From: Casuarina equisetifolia
Lineage: Eukaryota; Streptophyta; Magnoliopsida; Fagales; Casuarinaceae
Assembly (NCBI GenBank): GCA_028551475.1
Contig: CM052361.1
Coordinates: 12,035,501 to 12,099,500, forward strand
DNA length: 64,000 bases
Reading direction: 5' to 3'
Shown here: one piece after another, positions 33,182 to 45,685 of the stretch
Layout of the letters: each line of letters begins with the position of its first letter
How positions within the stretch are numbered: the first letter of the stretch is position 1
Program-made: the position numbers and the translations under genes
The notes under the pieces: model-generated
Database searches by the model: none
Told to the model about the DNA's origin: nothing
Seen by the model: only the letters and a program-made list of their open reading frames with translations

Positions 33182-36100
33182 ACACGCCAGCAGCAGGTCT
33201 TTTGGCAGTAAAGTAGAATAAAGTGGCTTTAAGCCTTTATCTATCCCTTCCTAGTGTATAACAATAAATTGTGTGTATATTTACAACTTGGAGATAGCGA
33301 CAACATCTGGGTAACCGGTGTGGTCAGCATGTTTGTATTTTTAATGTAAATTTCTACGATTGTGGTGCGGTCGCGTGAAGCAGATTTTTGATTCTCTTAC
33401 GAGGAGAACCATGGTTAAATATTGATCGTTCAAGTTCGATTGAGTTCTGAATAGTTAAATATTGATGCCGAAGTAATAGTAAGAGGTTATCTAGCACTCA
33501 TGTGAAACAAGAATCATGTGTCTTAAACCGTCTTTAATAAGTACTGATGATGATGGTTTCTTTGGGGATGTGGGATTCAGGGAGTGAAAGTTCTTTGTTA
33601 AGGATAGATGTGAAGTTCAAAGTTTCTTTATATTCAAAGTTCAAAGTTTCAGTGCTAAAGCTCTCTTCAAGCGAGTGGCGTTCATGGCCGATGTATATTC
33701 TTAGACAAAGAAACAATGTCATAAAACTTACCGTTTTCTTTTTCAGGTAGAATTATGAGGGGGAAACAATGTACTCTCTGCTATAATATTTCTTCCATTG
33801 TTGTCTAAGAGTAGGAACATAGCGAATGATTTACCGAAAGCACTTATTTTCCATAAGGCAATTGAGCAGGCCAATGAAACGTAGTGAGGTAACGTTATGC
33901 CAAACGTGAAACCACTGTCTGATCTCTGCAAAGAGAGGTGGGTTTTAAATTTGGTCTTTAGATTTTGGATTTGGTCCCTTCACAGATTAATGAACGATCG
34001 GGGGTTTTTATCCTTTTGATTGGCTTGAAATAGATGATTAACCTTTGTATAAACGAAGTTACACACAATCAAAAGCTAGAATCACCAGGAGTTTCAAGTC
34101 CTACTATCCTACTTGAGCCTGACTTTAAAAAGGAAAGCAATAAAATCAAGAAATAATTGCATAGAGAAGACGCCCATGATCTATAGGGCTTTTCTAATAG
34201 AGAATATTTTCGTCTTCCATGCATGTACACTGGCATACGTGAAGGATTAGACATATGTCTTTGGGAACTTAGTGGTGGGGGCATTTTCATCAAGTAGTTG
34301 GCGTATAACTCTAAGGTGAATCTAAGTTGTTGCTATTTTGAATCTCTTAATCTTAGACTTGACATTTCAAAAGTGCATGAGTAAATGTGTGAATGTTAAA
34401 AATAAGTAAAAAAGGTCAACTTTTATTTATATATGAAAAATACTATTAAAATGATTTTTTTTTCATGATATTAGAATTGAAGTTGAGATAGAATTTTCTT
34501 TCACTTATGAAAAGAAAATCTTTATAATGTCTTCATATTTGAGGCAAAAAGACGTGTTATTAAATTAATAAATTCTATCTTAATAAATTTTATATGAAAT
34601 TTACTTTTTCTCATTATAAATTGATTTTAAAAAGGATTTTTTTTTTTGGAGATCTCCATATCTATGCTTAATTAGATGAAGAATTTTCTCATTCATTTGT
34701 ACCAGTTTCGTAATAATGGATTTTTAACACATTCCTGCATAATTCAATCTTTGATCACCTCATGTGTGCAAGACCTTTGAAACATTACTCCCAACTTGCT
34801 TGACTATGGATTCCACCCAAAATTCCTCAGCAGGAACAATTCTAGTCCTTCATACGCCGATGAATGGTTAGTTCCAAAAGTTTGACATTCACAATCTTTT
34901 CGACAAAAGGTTCAGATAATTGAGCCCCAAGTACGCCGAATCCCACTAAAGTTTATCAGTTCAAAGTCTCCGCACAAGAAGCACAATGGTAGAAAAACTC
35001 GACAGGAATGGATGAACAAGTCAGGGTCAATCGATGGGTTGGTTCAACCATGTGACAAAGTAAAACATGAACTTTGAAACAAGATCTAGGGGCGAAGCAA
35101 AAGAACTGGTTAAGACTAGTTGACGTAATTGTATTTGGAAGACCTGAGCCTAAGAAATTTACATTTAAGGAGCTTGAAATACATGCAAAATTAAGATTAC
35201 GAGCCAAGGTAGCCTATTGTTTACATGTTGAAAGAAAAATGTCACGATTGAATGTGGAAATTTTGAGCAAACGTACTTTGACTGTTTAAAAATTTATATA
35301 GGTACTACAACGGGCAAGTAGAAGGTAAAAAAGCTTCAATATTTCTGCGATGTTCAAGATTATTACCCCATTTTATGGGGTTTCAAATTCTTAGCTCTTA
35401 GGGAAACCAAATCATGAGGTCTTTCCTCATTAGTGTTTCTACGGTCTCCGCTTCCGAATGAATTCTTGGTTGATGAAGCCCAAGATGCTGATCCCATGAC
35501 ATTTTCATAGTGCACAAATGACAGAAAGTGAAGACAGAAGCTAGGAAGAATAAGATTAAATTCGGAGATTGTCTAACAAATAATGTGCATAAACTTTTGT
35601 CCCTTGGCCTGTTATTATTGTATTACTTTAAGTCAGGAACACAGGGGCCTCAACAAGCAAAATGCATGAACTTGGAGTAATTTAGCTATGTGACCTGCTC
35701 CATGCCGCGACAGTGTTACTAAGTATAGTAGTAAGTTGAGTAACTCACTTATATCTTGGATAACTAAGAAATGTCTAACTATTTCCAAATTATTAGTTGA
35801 TTCAAATTACATGATCATGTTTTACACTTCTTGTGAGATTGGAGAAGTTCTTTCTCTCGATTGTATAGGGTTGGAGTGCTTAAGCCAAAGGTATTTGAGT
35901 GAAGAAGGCTTTAGGAATGAGTGAAAAGAATAGAGAGAGAGAGAATTTCATGGGAGAATGAGAGAATGGAGAGAAAAGTATTATGTCAAAGCTTGGTTCT
36001 TATTGTATACTAAAGATTTTTATATATAGAGGTTTTACAATTAATTTTCTTACAAAATTCACCTAATTTTTTTACTTTTACTTTTAGATAAATTTAATTT

Positions 36101-36399
36101 TTAAAATTAACATTCTATTTTCAAAATTAGCATTTCATTTTTAAAATTTACTTTTTCACCACCTAATTTTTTACAAAGGTGGAATCCTACGTAGAATCCT
36201 TACATATATTATCATAGACTAACACATATCACATCACACGAAAGTAAGACTATTAATTATACATAGAGAATTCTATTATTTAGCTTTTTGGTCTTTTCAA
36301 AGAACTCCATGTAGTAAGTACAAGAAATAGCTAAGGCAATAGGCAAAATCCAACAATGTACCAATATGTACCATGAGAAAAGAGGAGGAAATTATTTTT
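33182..36399. other. Spacer between the two GSTL genes
   Basis: No gene supported. 33182-33620 is the GSTL-1 3' UTR and flank, which matches the flank of GSTL-2. 33970-34315 resembles part of a TerC intron (see the separate entry). Between about 34320 and 36300 the DNA is AT-rich; a 71-codon frame at 35074-35289 matches nothing I know. A GA repeat lies at 35932-35943. Confidence 0.5.
33970..34315 (+). repeat. Fragment resembling TerC intron 11
   Basis: Blocks such as GTTTCAAGTCCTACTATCCT, AATAAAATCAAG, TAGGGCTTTTCTAAT and CATCAAGTAGTTGGCGT align in order with 28090-28335 inside TerC intron 11, at roughly two-thirds identity. There is an extra insertion of about 60 bases here. No TerC exon remnant follows. 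It marks where a duplicated segment began inside the TerC gene. Confidence 0.6.
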
Positions 36400-36724
36400 T
36401 TTGTTAACCAATATGTACCATGAGAAAACAACACACCCGAAAAACAATTTTGGGAACACAATTAAACCAACATGGTGAATGCCACATCTTCCTTTTGTGT
36501 CTTTGAAGGGGAAAAGCGTAACCAACGAATGGATAAAAGCCTGATTAGTTTATATTCTTAACCAACAAATTCCCTCCCCCTGCATTTCTTAATGTTTTAC
36601 AAGCTATTGGATGTAATGTTTCATTTTAATAACCAGTAAAGATGACTTACTCTGAGATATGTCTAATGAGAAAGGGCCAAAAAAAAATGGGCATGTCATA
36701 TCTGAAGATTATCTTTTTCATTAT

Positions 36725-36852
36725 TATGTTTTTTAGTCATCGTATCTGAACATTAACCGATGTCTTAGTGATGCAGCCAGACAAGATTGTTATGCCTTTT
36801 AGTCATCGTATCTGAACATTAACCGATGTCTTAGTGATGCAGCCAGACAAGA
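36725..36852. repeat. Two tandem copies of a 66-bp unit upstream of GSTL-2
   Basis: The phrase from TTTTAGTCATCGTATCTGAA to GCAGCCAGACAAGA occurs twice with almost no differences, starting near 36731 and 36797. It ends about 190 bases before the GSTL-2 ATG. Confidence 0.85.
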
Positions 36853-37042
36853 CGAGATAGAACAACGCAAGTTTCCTTTCGCCTTTCGTCACTGCTCACG
36901 ACTCCAAAAGTAGCGTGGACCATGAACATGGACAATATTGCGAGTCAGATTCGCAAATACGATCAAACTTAAAGCTTGGAACTGTCTGTACAAAGCCACC
37001 ACCATTTTTTATTTGTAACCCAGAATCCCACCACCATCAAAA

Positions 37043-40000
37043 ATGGCTGCAGCGTGAGTTCTGAGGAATTCGAAAACTTCTGCAGATTTTCAGTCCTCCT
37101 TTGTGGTTTCTTGGCAGAGTATGTAAGATTGTTTACTTTACTTTACTGGGTTGTACAGGATCGAAAACGAGCACCTTCCTCCAGCATTGGATGCCACTTC
37201 TAACCTGCCTCCTCTCTTCGATGGAACAACGAGGTTCACTCTGCCCTCTTCTTAGTTTTGCTTTCTGTTTCTTTCGGCTACATGTTTTCTTTTGAGCCAT
37301 TTTAACGTTTTTGTTTAGGATTATAAAAGTTCTACCTCGCGTGTGCTAAAATTAACTTCGACAATTGTTTCTTCTTTGGTTTCGGAAGGTTGTACACCTC
37401 TTACACATGCCCATTTGCACAGCGTGTGTGGATCACCAGGAATTATAAGGTTGCCTTCATCACTCGTACTCTTTGTTCTCTTTTTCTGATTTGTTGGTAG
37501 GCTTCTATTTTTTCCTTTTTTGTGGTTAAATTATCTGACACCGCTTTACTAACTTCTAGTTTCGATTAAAACACAGACTATTCACTCCTCTGGGGGATGA
37601 TTTTTCTTTTCTTTGTCTTGGCGTTTGTTCTTTTCGTCTGCTTTTACTTACTTACATAGCTTAATGTTTTGTGGTACAGGGATTACAAGACAAGATCAAA
37701 TTAGTTCCAATTAACCTTCAAAACAGACCTGCCTGGTACAAGGAGAAAGTCTACCCTGAAAATAAGGTTTTGATTTTGGAGAACGTACCTGTGTGCCATC
37801 CTTGGGTGGGTTGCTTGATCTTATTGACTTATTTAACAAGTTCTCCCTACTAACAGGTGCCATCCTTGGAACATAATGGCAAAGTCATCGGAGAGAGTCT
37901 TGATTTAATCAAATATGTTGACAGCAAATTTGATGGCCCTTCTCTTTTGCCCAGTGTAAGATTTCCATGGTTTATTGTGCCCAATGACAGCAACTTCAGC
38001 AACTTTGTTTGGAAACAGCGCTCTGTTTCTGCTTCTCTTGGACTTCGGCTAAAGTAACGCTGGAAAATCTTGTAGGATCCTGCGAAAAGAGAGTTTGCTG
38101 AAGAGTTGATAGCCTACACTGATAACCTCATCAAGATAGTGTATACTTCATTCAAGGGAGACCCGGTAAAAGACGCTGGTAAGATTTAGAGCTTGCTGCG
38201 TCTAGTTATAACAGTTTGTATAGAAACTGAACTGATTAATACTTTGAAAACGTATCAGGCCCCGCTTTTGATCATTTGGAAAACGCTCTTCATAAGTTTG
38301 ATGATGGGCCGTTCTTCCTTGGCCAATTCAGTGCGGTGAGTTTAGTGATGGGAAAAACGACATATAACGTTTTTTACTTTGATTGAACCTGGAAGAAAAT
38401 ACTAAAACACCAACGATGTATTTAAATCACAAATAGAATAAGCAAATATCACACTCAACACAAAAGAATTTCTACGTGAAAAAACTCTTCTAATGTGAAG
38501 GATAAAAAATCACGGGACCGATCACAGAGTCTACCCAAATTTCTACTATATAAATCATTAGGTTACAATCCAATCAAGTCCTTAACAATAGTAACAGGAC
38601 TAAGATTTACTAATTTAACAATAATAGAATTATTAATAAATAGTGAAGAACAAGTTGTAAACAACAACTTAACCAAGAAAAGCTTAAAAAATATCATCCA
38701 TATTTTTGACCAAGATCTACTAACTTCAAGAGCTCTAAACGATAATCCAACCATTTACAATGAAGAACACTCAATTCCAAACCTGCTGACAAAAAATCAG
38801 CTCAATCGGACCATGGATTGACCTTGATCAAATGTTTGATCAACTGCTGCTCAGGGCCTCTGATTCCTGCGAAATTCTGCTCTTTTCTTTTCTGTCTCTC
38901 TTTTCTTTTTTTACGGCCACCCACCTCTTCTTTAAAGAAAAAATCTTATATATTTTTTTTTAAACCTTAGGGTCACATTACCCTAATTGGACTCAATAAT
39001 AAGTCTCCAAATATGGGCTGGACCAACCCAACATTTAGTTCTTGCTGATGTTGTTCTTAGTGGCGAAGTGCATGTTATTTTTCAGAATGCTGTAGCGGGA
39101 AACTGTTCTATTTCACATCACTTAAAGATGTACAATATGGTTACTGTCCTGTTTCACAACATTTAAAGATGTGGGATATGGTTATAGAACAGTATTTTCT
39201 ACCATATGGTTATAGAACATTATATTCTATGATTCTAGGGTTTCTCCCTTTGATAAGTGAATAAAATACATAACTCTGTGATCTTCAGGTGGACATAGCT
39301 TACGCTCCATTTATTGAAAGATTCCGAATCTTCTTATCGGAGGTGTGGAAGTATGATATCGCAACAGGAAGGCCTAAACTCGGAAAATGGATCGGGGTAA
39401 TTTTCCAATTAAGTTCTACTCCTTGGAATTTGTCTCCAATTGAGTTTGTTGGCTGAATCTTCGAATTATCAACATTTATATTCTACACTAGTTCAATTAA
39501 TTATTTTTAGAATTCGGCGTGGAATGCAATATCTGTTGGAAGCTGCAGCAGTGGGTTGGAACGTAGGGTATTAGTAACACCATGGTTTACCTTTGCCATA
39601 GCTAATGGCCACGAGTCCTATGAGCTGAGTTGTGACCAAAGCCTCACCTTGCCTCCAAAAAAGTAGCATCATGGCTGCTTTGACTCAATGTTTTGGAATG
39701 TAGGAGGTGAATGAAGATTGATTGGTAGCGATTCCCATGATATCCTAGTGGTTTATTGCAGAATCCCAGTTCACTGAGCTTGATTACACTCTTCTATGAT
39801 ATCCCACCTATGCACGACAGGGCACACATGCTATTTCTCTTTATTTTGTCTTCACCTTAAACATGTCCTTAAAAGAGGCATGAATCCCAAGGTATTATAG
39901 TTTGGTTCTTCAGTGGTAATCATTTGTTGTTTATCCTTGTGCAGGAGGTAAACGAGATCGATGCTTATAAGGCAACAAAGACTGATCCCAAAGAACTTGT

Positions 40001-40139
40001 TGAACACTGTAAGGCCCGCTTTCTGGTATCATCAATTTAATACACAGCATTACGAACTTGGTTAGATAAATATTTTGCAAATTGTGCTTTCTTCTGAACC
40101 TCTCGGTAATCTAATGTTCACTTTCAGGCTCAGCAGTGA
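37043..40139 (+). CDS. GSTL: Lambda-class glutathione S-transferase, copy 2
   Basis: Ten exons with the same lengths as copy 1: 37043-37053, 37159-37233, 37389-37449, 37680-37766, 37857-37955, 38076-38178, 38259-38335, 39289-39396, 39945-40025 and 40128-40139, coding 237 residues. The catalytic motif is TCPFAQRVW, with the Cys kept, and KVPSLEHNGK is intact. About 31 residues differ from copy 1. None fall in exon 4, while exons 6, 8 and 9 carry many (for example WIE to WIG and ELFKAR to EHCKAR, which adds a Cys near the C-terminus). No stop or frameshift is seen, so it should be functional. Intron 7 (38336-39288) is enlarged by a solo LTR. Expected role as for copy 1: glutathione-dependent thiol transfer in cytosol or plastid; there is no obvious transit peptide. 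Confidence 0.93.
38346..39033. mobile_element. Solo LTR in intron 7 of GSTL-2
   Basis: Relative to GSTL-1 intron 7, a 688-base block is inserted. It begins TGATGGG, ends CCAACA and is flanked on both sides by TTTAG (38341-38345 and 39034-39038), while GSTL-1 has a single TTTAG at this point. TG...CA ends with a 5-bp target duplication and no internal region identify a solo LTR, left after recombination between the two LTRs of an element. On the - strand it starts TGTTGGG, which is the more usual LTR start. Confidence 0.92.
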
Positions 40140-42179
40140 ACGTGCCAGCAGCAGGTCTTTTGGACTTAAAGTAGAATAAAATGGCTTTAGGCCTTTTATG
40201 TATCGCTTTCTAGTATATAAGAATAAATTGTTTGTATTTACAACTTGGAGATAGGGACAACATCTGAGTATCAAGTGTGGTCAGCATGTTTGGATGATTG
40301 ATGTAAATTTCTATGATTGTGGTCCTGTCCCATGAAGCAGATTGTTGATTCTCTTCCAAGGAGAACCTTGGTTAAATATTTATGGTTCAAGTTTATCGAG
40401 TTCTCAACAGTTAAATGTTGATCCCGAATTACTTTTTATCATAGCACTGAGGTGAAACAAAAATCATGTCTCTTAAAACGTTCTTATAAGTACTGATTGG
40501 GGGGTTCATCTTGGTTTCAAGGGTTTTTTGGGGATGTGGGATTCAGGGTTAAGGGTTGATGATGATTGATAAATGCTACGATTAGAAGAGTGAAAGTTAT
40601 TTGTCAGAGAATCAGCAAGATGAGATGGATCATGAAATTTTCCTTCTGGGTATTCTATATATGATTCCTATCCAATGGGAACGGAGAATTCACGAGGGCC
40701 ATGGGGTGCAAACTCGATTTGAGCAATATTCAGCCACTTCATCCGAGTAAAAATGATCAAAAAATCATAAAGAAGCACGATGAGGAACTTTATTTTGACA
40801 GTGGGCAGCAGATTCGACGAACATAATTAGGAGCGTAGGAACCAATTCTTTGGCATGCTGCTCAAATCAAGCCCCCTATAATGGAGTACAACACAAAAGC
40901 AATTGATGCGAACCACATAAATTTGCTGGCCATGGCAATGGAGTCAAGACACCGTCTATACTCCATTACTGGTAGCATCAAACAAAATTAGTGGTTAAAA
41001 CGTATGAACTACATAATTTGCTTTTGTGGCCAATGATTGTGATGCGGGAGTGACTATGAGAGTCTAGGCTAATGGCCGAACCTATATGTTGAGTATCCTA
41101 GTAATTACATCTTTGGGTCTAAGAAGCCAAACTTGAAGAGTATTTCAAAGATTCTCTAAGAATTTTGATATGTTTAGAACTCCTTAATTGTATTATTTTA
41201 GGATTATTAAATTGTCAAGATTCTATTATTTGAAGTTTCCATACTATCCTTATTATTTAGAATTTTCATTCTTGTCAGGATTTCTATTATTTGGAATTTC
41301 TATTCCTATAAGGATTCTTACTATTAAAGTTTTCATTTATGTTAGAATTCTTACTATCTTGCGTTTTCATTGATTTTTATTGTTTTAAGATCCATAATTT
41401 GTTGGGATCCTATGCTTGATTTGTTTAAGATTTTAATTTGGTTAGTTTTATTTTCCTTAATCTTACTAGACTTAGGTTTTGAGTATTCATAATTCTTTTG
41501 GCATTAGGTTTAGTTGTTTATTTAGAGACACCGTTATTTCAATTGTAAGGAGAACTTTATGAGAACTTTTGAGAAAATTCATTAAATTTCGTTTTCTTTA
41601 TGTTTTGCCTTTTTAAATTTCGTATCCTTACTTTTTAGCCTTTTACATTCTAATTATTTTAATTCTTGTACTTAAATTATTGTCTTTTACCTTTCAATCG
41701 TTTATTTTTCCAACCTTTATCTTTCCAACCTTTTATATTTTTGAATTTCTCTGTTATTATTCTATTCTAATCTCTTTGTAATTCAAAGTTCACTCGGTTA
41801 CCTGTCACGATCCGCATTAGATTGGATGCCACTTGAGTTAATCTATCTGCCAATGGTACAGAGCTATTGTTTTTAGTCTAAAATGTTATAATAAACTTAC
41901 AAAAATGCCCGACTTATCATAATGGTAAACCTGGGTCGTTAAGGGGTAACTCTAGTACATAAATTTACTTTTCATAAACCTCAAAGAAATTTTATACGAC
42001 AAGAGGTTAATTTCGTAATTCACCTAAAATAATTAATGCGTAAGTAGCCGTATCGTTATCTTTCGTTATCGTGTATCATAATAAACTAATATTTATGTAA
42101 TAACACAAGAACCACTTTTATTTTCCTGCCAATGCACTATTATTGAGACATTTCTATCTCTTTTTTAAAGTCTATAAAA

Positions 42180-42495
42180 ATTAAACCACTCTTTTCAAAA
42201 AGCAAATCCTCTTTAGATTTCAAGGACCTTCATAAACAAAGTGTAGGTTTTTACATTTTGCTTTAATTTATTCGTCAAAGTTAAGATTATTCATTTAGAA
42301 ATCGTATTATTGTTTTTTTTTTATAAATATACCAAAAAAAAAAAAAACCAACGAAAGTGAGCCATGCACTTGCCCCACTACCTTTTTCGTTTTTATCTTA
42401 TCTTATTTCTGTAGTATAAAGAATATCTCTTCATATTGCCTTGAATGTTAATAATTCAACAACTACAAAATTAGATCCTATCAACTCACCATGAT
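42180..42495. repeat. Old direct repeat P, first copy
   Basis: Blocks around AAGCAAATCCTCTTTAGATTTCAAGGACCT, the TTTCTGTAGT phrase and AATTCAACAACTACAAAATTA recur in order at about 43650-43890. Identity is partial and there are indels. Confidence 0.55.
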
Positions 42496-42834
42496 CTATG
42501 AGCTTTTAGTGGAAATAGAGGAAAAATTATCTCCATTTCTTTAATAAACAACTTTTAGAGAAAGAGAATCTCTTTAAAATTTCAAGGGCCTATAAACCAA
42601 GTTAAAGATTTCAAAGATCGAAAGTCCAACTTGCAAGGTCTTACTTTTATAAAGGCACTGACTTTGGGTTTCGTTTATTGGGGAAGGAAATAACCTTTTT
42701 AATAAAAAAATCAAAATTTTAAATTTAAATAAATAAAATATACTGTACAAGATTTCTCCTGCGAGAGGTAATAAACTGCCTACTACTTTTTAGCTAATGT
42801 AAAATATTTTTTATGTAGAAGAATTATTTTTTTT

Positions 42835-42976
42835 TAGACAAAACAATTTTTAAGAGAAAATTAATTTTATGATATATTTACACTACTAACATTGTTGTAA
42901 TAGAACACATAAGAAATTGAATTTTTCTACGTGCCTTTTTGTATAATTTAAGATGGCCATATATTGTAGTTGAATG
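42835..42976. repeat. Old direct repeat Q, first copy
   Basis: The segment from TTTTTTAGACAAA through TTCTACGTGCCTTTTTGTAT to ATTGTAGTTGAA recurs at about 44738-44899 with moderate divergence. Confidence 0.65.
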
Positions 42977-43649
42977 GCGCCAGGTCTTTGAGATCAATGA
43001 GGCATTATGTTACCGTGAAGAGAAAAAAAAATGAGAACAGATTTTTTTCATTCCTCATTTTTCATATATTTGAGTATTTTGCTAAATTGAAATATTTTCG
43101 TTGATAAAAGAATTTAAACGATCAAGCCAGTTTTATATTTACGTCAAAACAAATTAGTCCATTATCAGAATTTAATTTTCACCTTTTGAAACGTATATGT
43201 ACATGGATTAAAAAACACGCAGAAAATGTTAACCAATAAAAAGGCTTGCAAGAAACAAAGTGTTTGTCGATTAGATTGTTGTTACTGAAACTTTAAGCCC
43301 TCTATTGTTATTATTGGTTTCCAAATCTAATGGTTACTTAAACTTAAATCCTTGTTAGAAATCCATTTAGTGCAAAGTCACGGAAGAGAGAATCAGTCTT
43401 TGCATCTCAGCTCCTAGTAATCTAGTTATTATATTTTCTATGTCTTATTATTCTTACAATATTATGTTTTGATCTTGTTTTTACTACTTGAAGCTCTTGT
43501 CCTTCACTCTAACAACCTTATAATCTCTACTTAATTGCATCTATCATGTCACTCTAATGTCTCCTCTTTCTGAAGTAGTTTCCTTATCTTGGTACACCAT
43601 TATCTATATAATAATGGAAGATAAGACTTCAAAATTTCTGAAGTTAAAC

Positions 43650-43890
43650 CCCGTCTTCTGGAAAAGCAGATCCTTTTAAGATTTCAAGGACCTACGTAAA
43701 CAAGTGCAGATTTAAAAGTCTTTCCCCTTTGCTTTAAATTTGTCGATCACATGCACTTCTGTTGTATATTTCCTTTCTATCTCGTCTGATTTCTGCAGTC
43801 CGTAGAGTGTCCCGTGATGTCACCCCAAATGTCCAATAGAGCAGTCAACAATTCAATAACCACGAAATTATATCCTACCAAACCATGAAA
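43650..43890. repeat. Old direct repeat P, second copy
   Basis: Counterpart of 42180-42495. It contains AGATTTCAAGGACCTACGTA and, further on, AATTCAATAACCACGAAATTA in the same order. Confidence 0.55.
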
Positions 43891-44415
43891 TTATACCATA
43901 ACAAACCCCGGTGTAGTACTTTGTTTAAGCCAAGATTCCCACAGTGGATCAATCACGAAAGGCGAAGGCTTTAGCAAAATCTCAGCTACTAACATATTTG
44001 TAACATATTTGTATGCAAGATAAAAGTATTATATCATAAGCATGATCTCTTGTTATAAAACCTAAATAAATGAAGTATTCTTTTAAACTTTTGGGTTAAG
44101 TTTTTGGACATTTTAACTTAATATCAAGTATAAGTTGAAGCTACTCTATCTCATGTGAGCTTAAGTTTGACGTTATTTCAAATGTAAAGACTCTTACACT
44201 AAAAGTGTGATTCATTGTAATGAAGCTTATATAAATAAAGTTTCATTTTAACCCTTAAACTAGCTTTTTGATTTGAATTTTGGGCCCTCTAACTATATTC
44301 TCCTAATACATCAATCACACAAAATAAGAAGTGCAATGAAAATGCAGCTTTTACCTATAAAAGTATATAAATTCACAATTCACATACATCATTTCAATGC
44401 GCAACTTGCAACTTG

Positions 44416-44519
44416 CAACATGATACAAGATATATATATATATATTTGTGTTTGTTCAGTGGAGGAAATAAAATTTTCAACATAATGTCAAAATTTATAA
44501 TTTAACAACATGATACAAG

Positions 44520-44551
<32 letters not shown>

Positions 44552-44614
44552 TTTTATGTTCTTTCAATAGAGGAAATAAAATTTTTAACATAATGTCAAA
44601 ATTTATAATTTAAA
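44416..44614. repeat. Tandem duplication containing a (TA)n tract
   Basis: Two units of about 90-109 bases (from 44416 and from 44506) each start CAACATGATACAAGATATAT and end CATAATGTCAAAATTTATAA. The second has a longer TA run, which accounts for most of the length difference. Confidence 0.8.
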
Positions 44615-44737
44615 TAAATAAAATCGTATTATAAATTATGATTCAAGTACGAGATTTTTTCTCTAATATCATTAAGGCCAAAGTAGCTATGAGAGATATG
44701 ATATCACTATTGGAACATTTTTATAATGAAAGAATTA

Positions 44738-44899
44738 TCTTTTTTTAGACAAATCAATTTTCAAGAGAAAATTTAATTTTATGATATATTGACAACAGTA
44801 ACCTTTGTTGGAATAGAACACATCTTAAGTTGAAGATTTCTACGTGCCTTTTTGTATAATCCATGATGCCCATAATCCTTTCTGCGATTGTAGTTGAAA
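44738..44899. repeat. Old direct repeat Q, second copy
   Basis: Counterpart of 42835-42976, with the same order of blocks and an extra 20 or so bases near the end. Together with repeat P it suggests that a segment of 1.5-1.9 kb was once duplicated in tandem. Confidence 0.65.
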
Positions 44900-45685
44900 G
44901 TTTTAATATAAAAAACAAACCTCACTTTTAATTAATCATCATTCCATAACTTAAGTGTTATTTTTCTTTGTGTTTGCACCCTTAGAACAAAGATAATATT
45001 TGGGATGTTAAACTCGGTCGTTGCTCTTCAGGCTGATTGGTTGCATATGGGCTTAAGCATTGTGTCCAAAAGCGATTCTAAATGCATACCTTAATTTTCT
45101 TGAAGATGAAGATCATTTTTGGTGAATCTATATGATTGACCCACATATATTGTACATTAATTCCATGGTCCCGCATTTTCTGCGAATAGCACAAGGTTTC
45201 TTGACACCAACTACAAGTTGGGCTAAAGCCCATGGGGATGTTGATCCCGTGAACCAGGATATCTCATTCAGTTAATGTCGCATTAAGTCCAATACAGGTA
45301 CGTTGATCATCTGCCTGGAAGTTGAAATGGGTCTCAAGCCCATGCACAAGTCCGATCGTTTTATTCCTTTCGATGACAAGCCCCTTGGCTGGAACGTTTA
45401 ATCTTCAATATAAGAATGATTCTGACCATCCTGGATGTCAAGTTTACTGAATACTATTTATGTTCGTGACGTTAACAATTGCAAATCACACATTTACTCA
45501 GAGACTATTTCATAACCAACGGGCTAAGAATACAGGAAAAACGTAACGACATGTGCGATCACAAGATATACAAACAAAGAGTTTTAATTCTAATGAAAGT
45601 ATTCTAACAAAAATGATAGACAATGAAGTTTTTGTTACCCTCTATCAAATACATGAAACTATGCCAATAATTAAGATTTCTAACA

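Larger units (their letters stand above)
29180..33620 (+). repeat. Tandem segmental duplication, unit 1 (with GSTL-1)
   Basis: Sequence from about 29180 to 33620 aligns in order with about 36400-40640, including promoter, all ten exons, most intron edges and the 3' flank. Unit 1 has an extra block of roughly 750 bases (about 29770-30520) in the promoter. The borders are by eye and approximate. Confidence 0.85.
36400..40640 (+). repeat. Tandem segmental duplication, unit 2 (with GSTL-2)
   Basis: Counterpart of about 29180-33620. Start codons of the two GSTL genes are 6354 bases apart. Unit 2 lacks the 101-bp array but has its own 66-bp doublet in the promoter and a solo LTR in intron 7. Confidence 0.85.
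40641..45685. other. AT-rich gene-poor region with old internal duplications
   Basis: No gene supported. About 41130-41790 has loosely repeated phrases based on AGGATTCTATTATTTGGAATT and T-rich text like a worn LTR. Two sets of direct repeats are listed separately. Confidence 0.45.

Noticed and set aside
35074-35289. 71-codon frame (+) between the GSTL genes
   Set aside because: No homologue recognised, no counterpart in the duplicated unit and no splice context.
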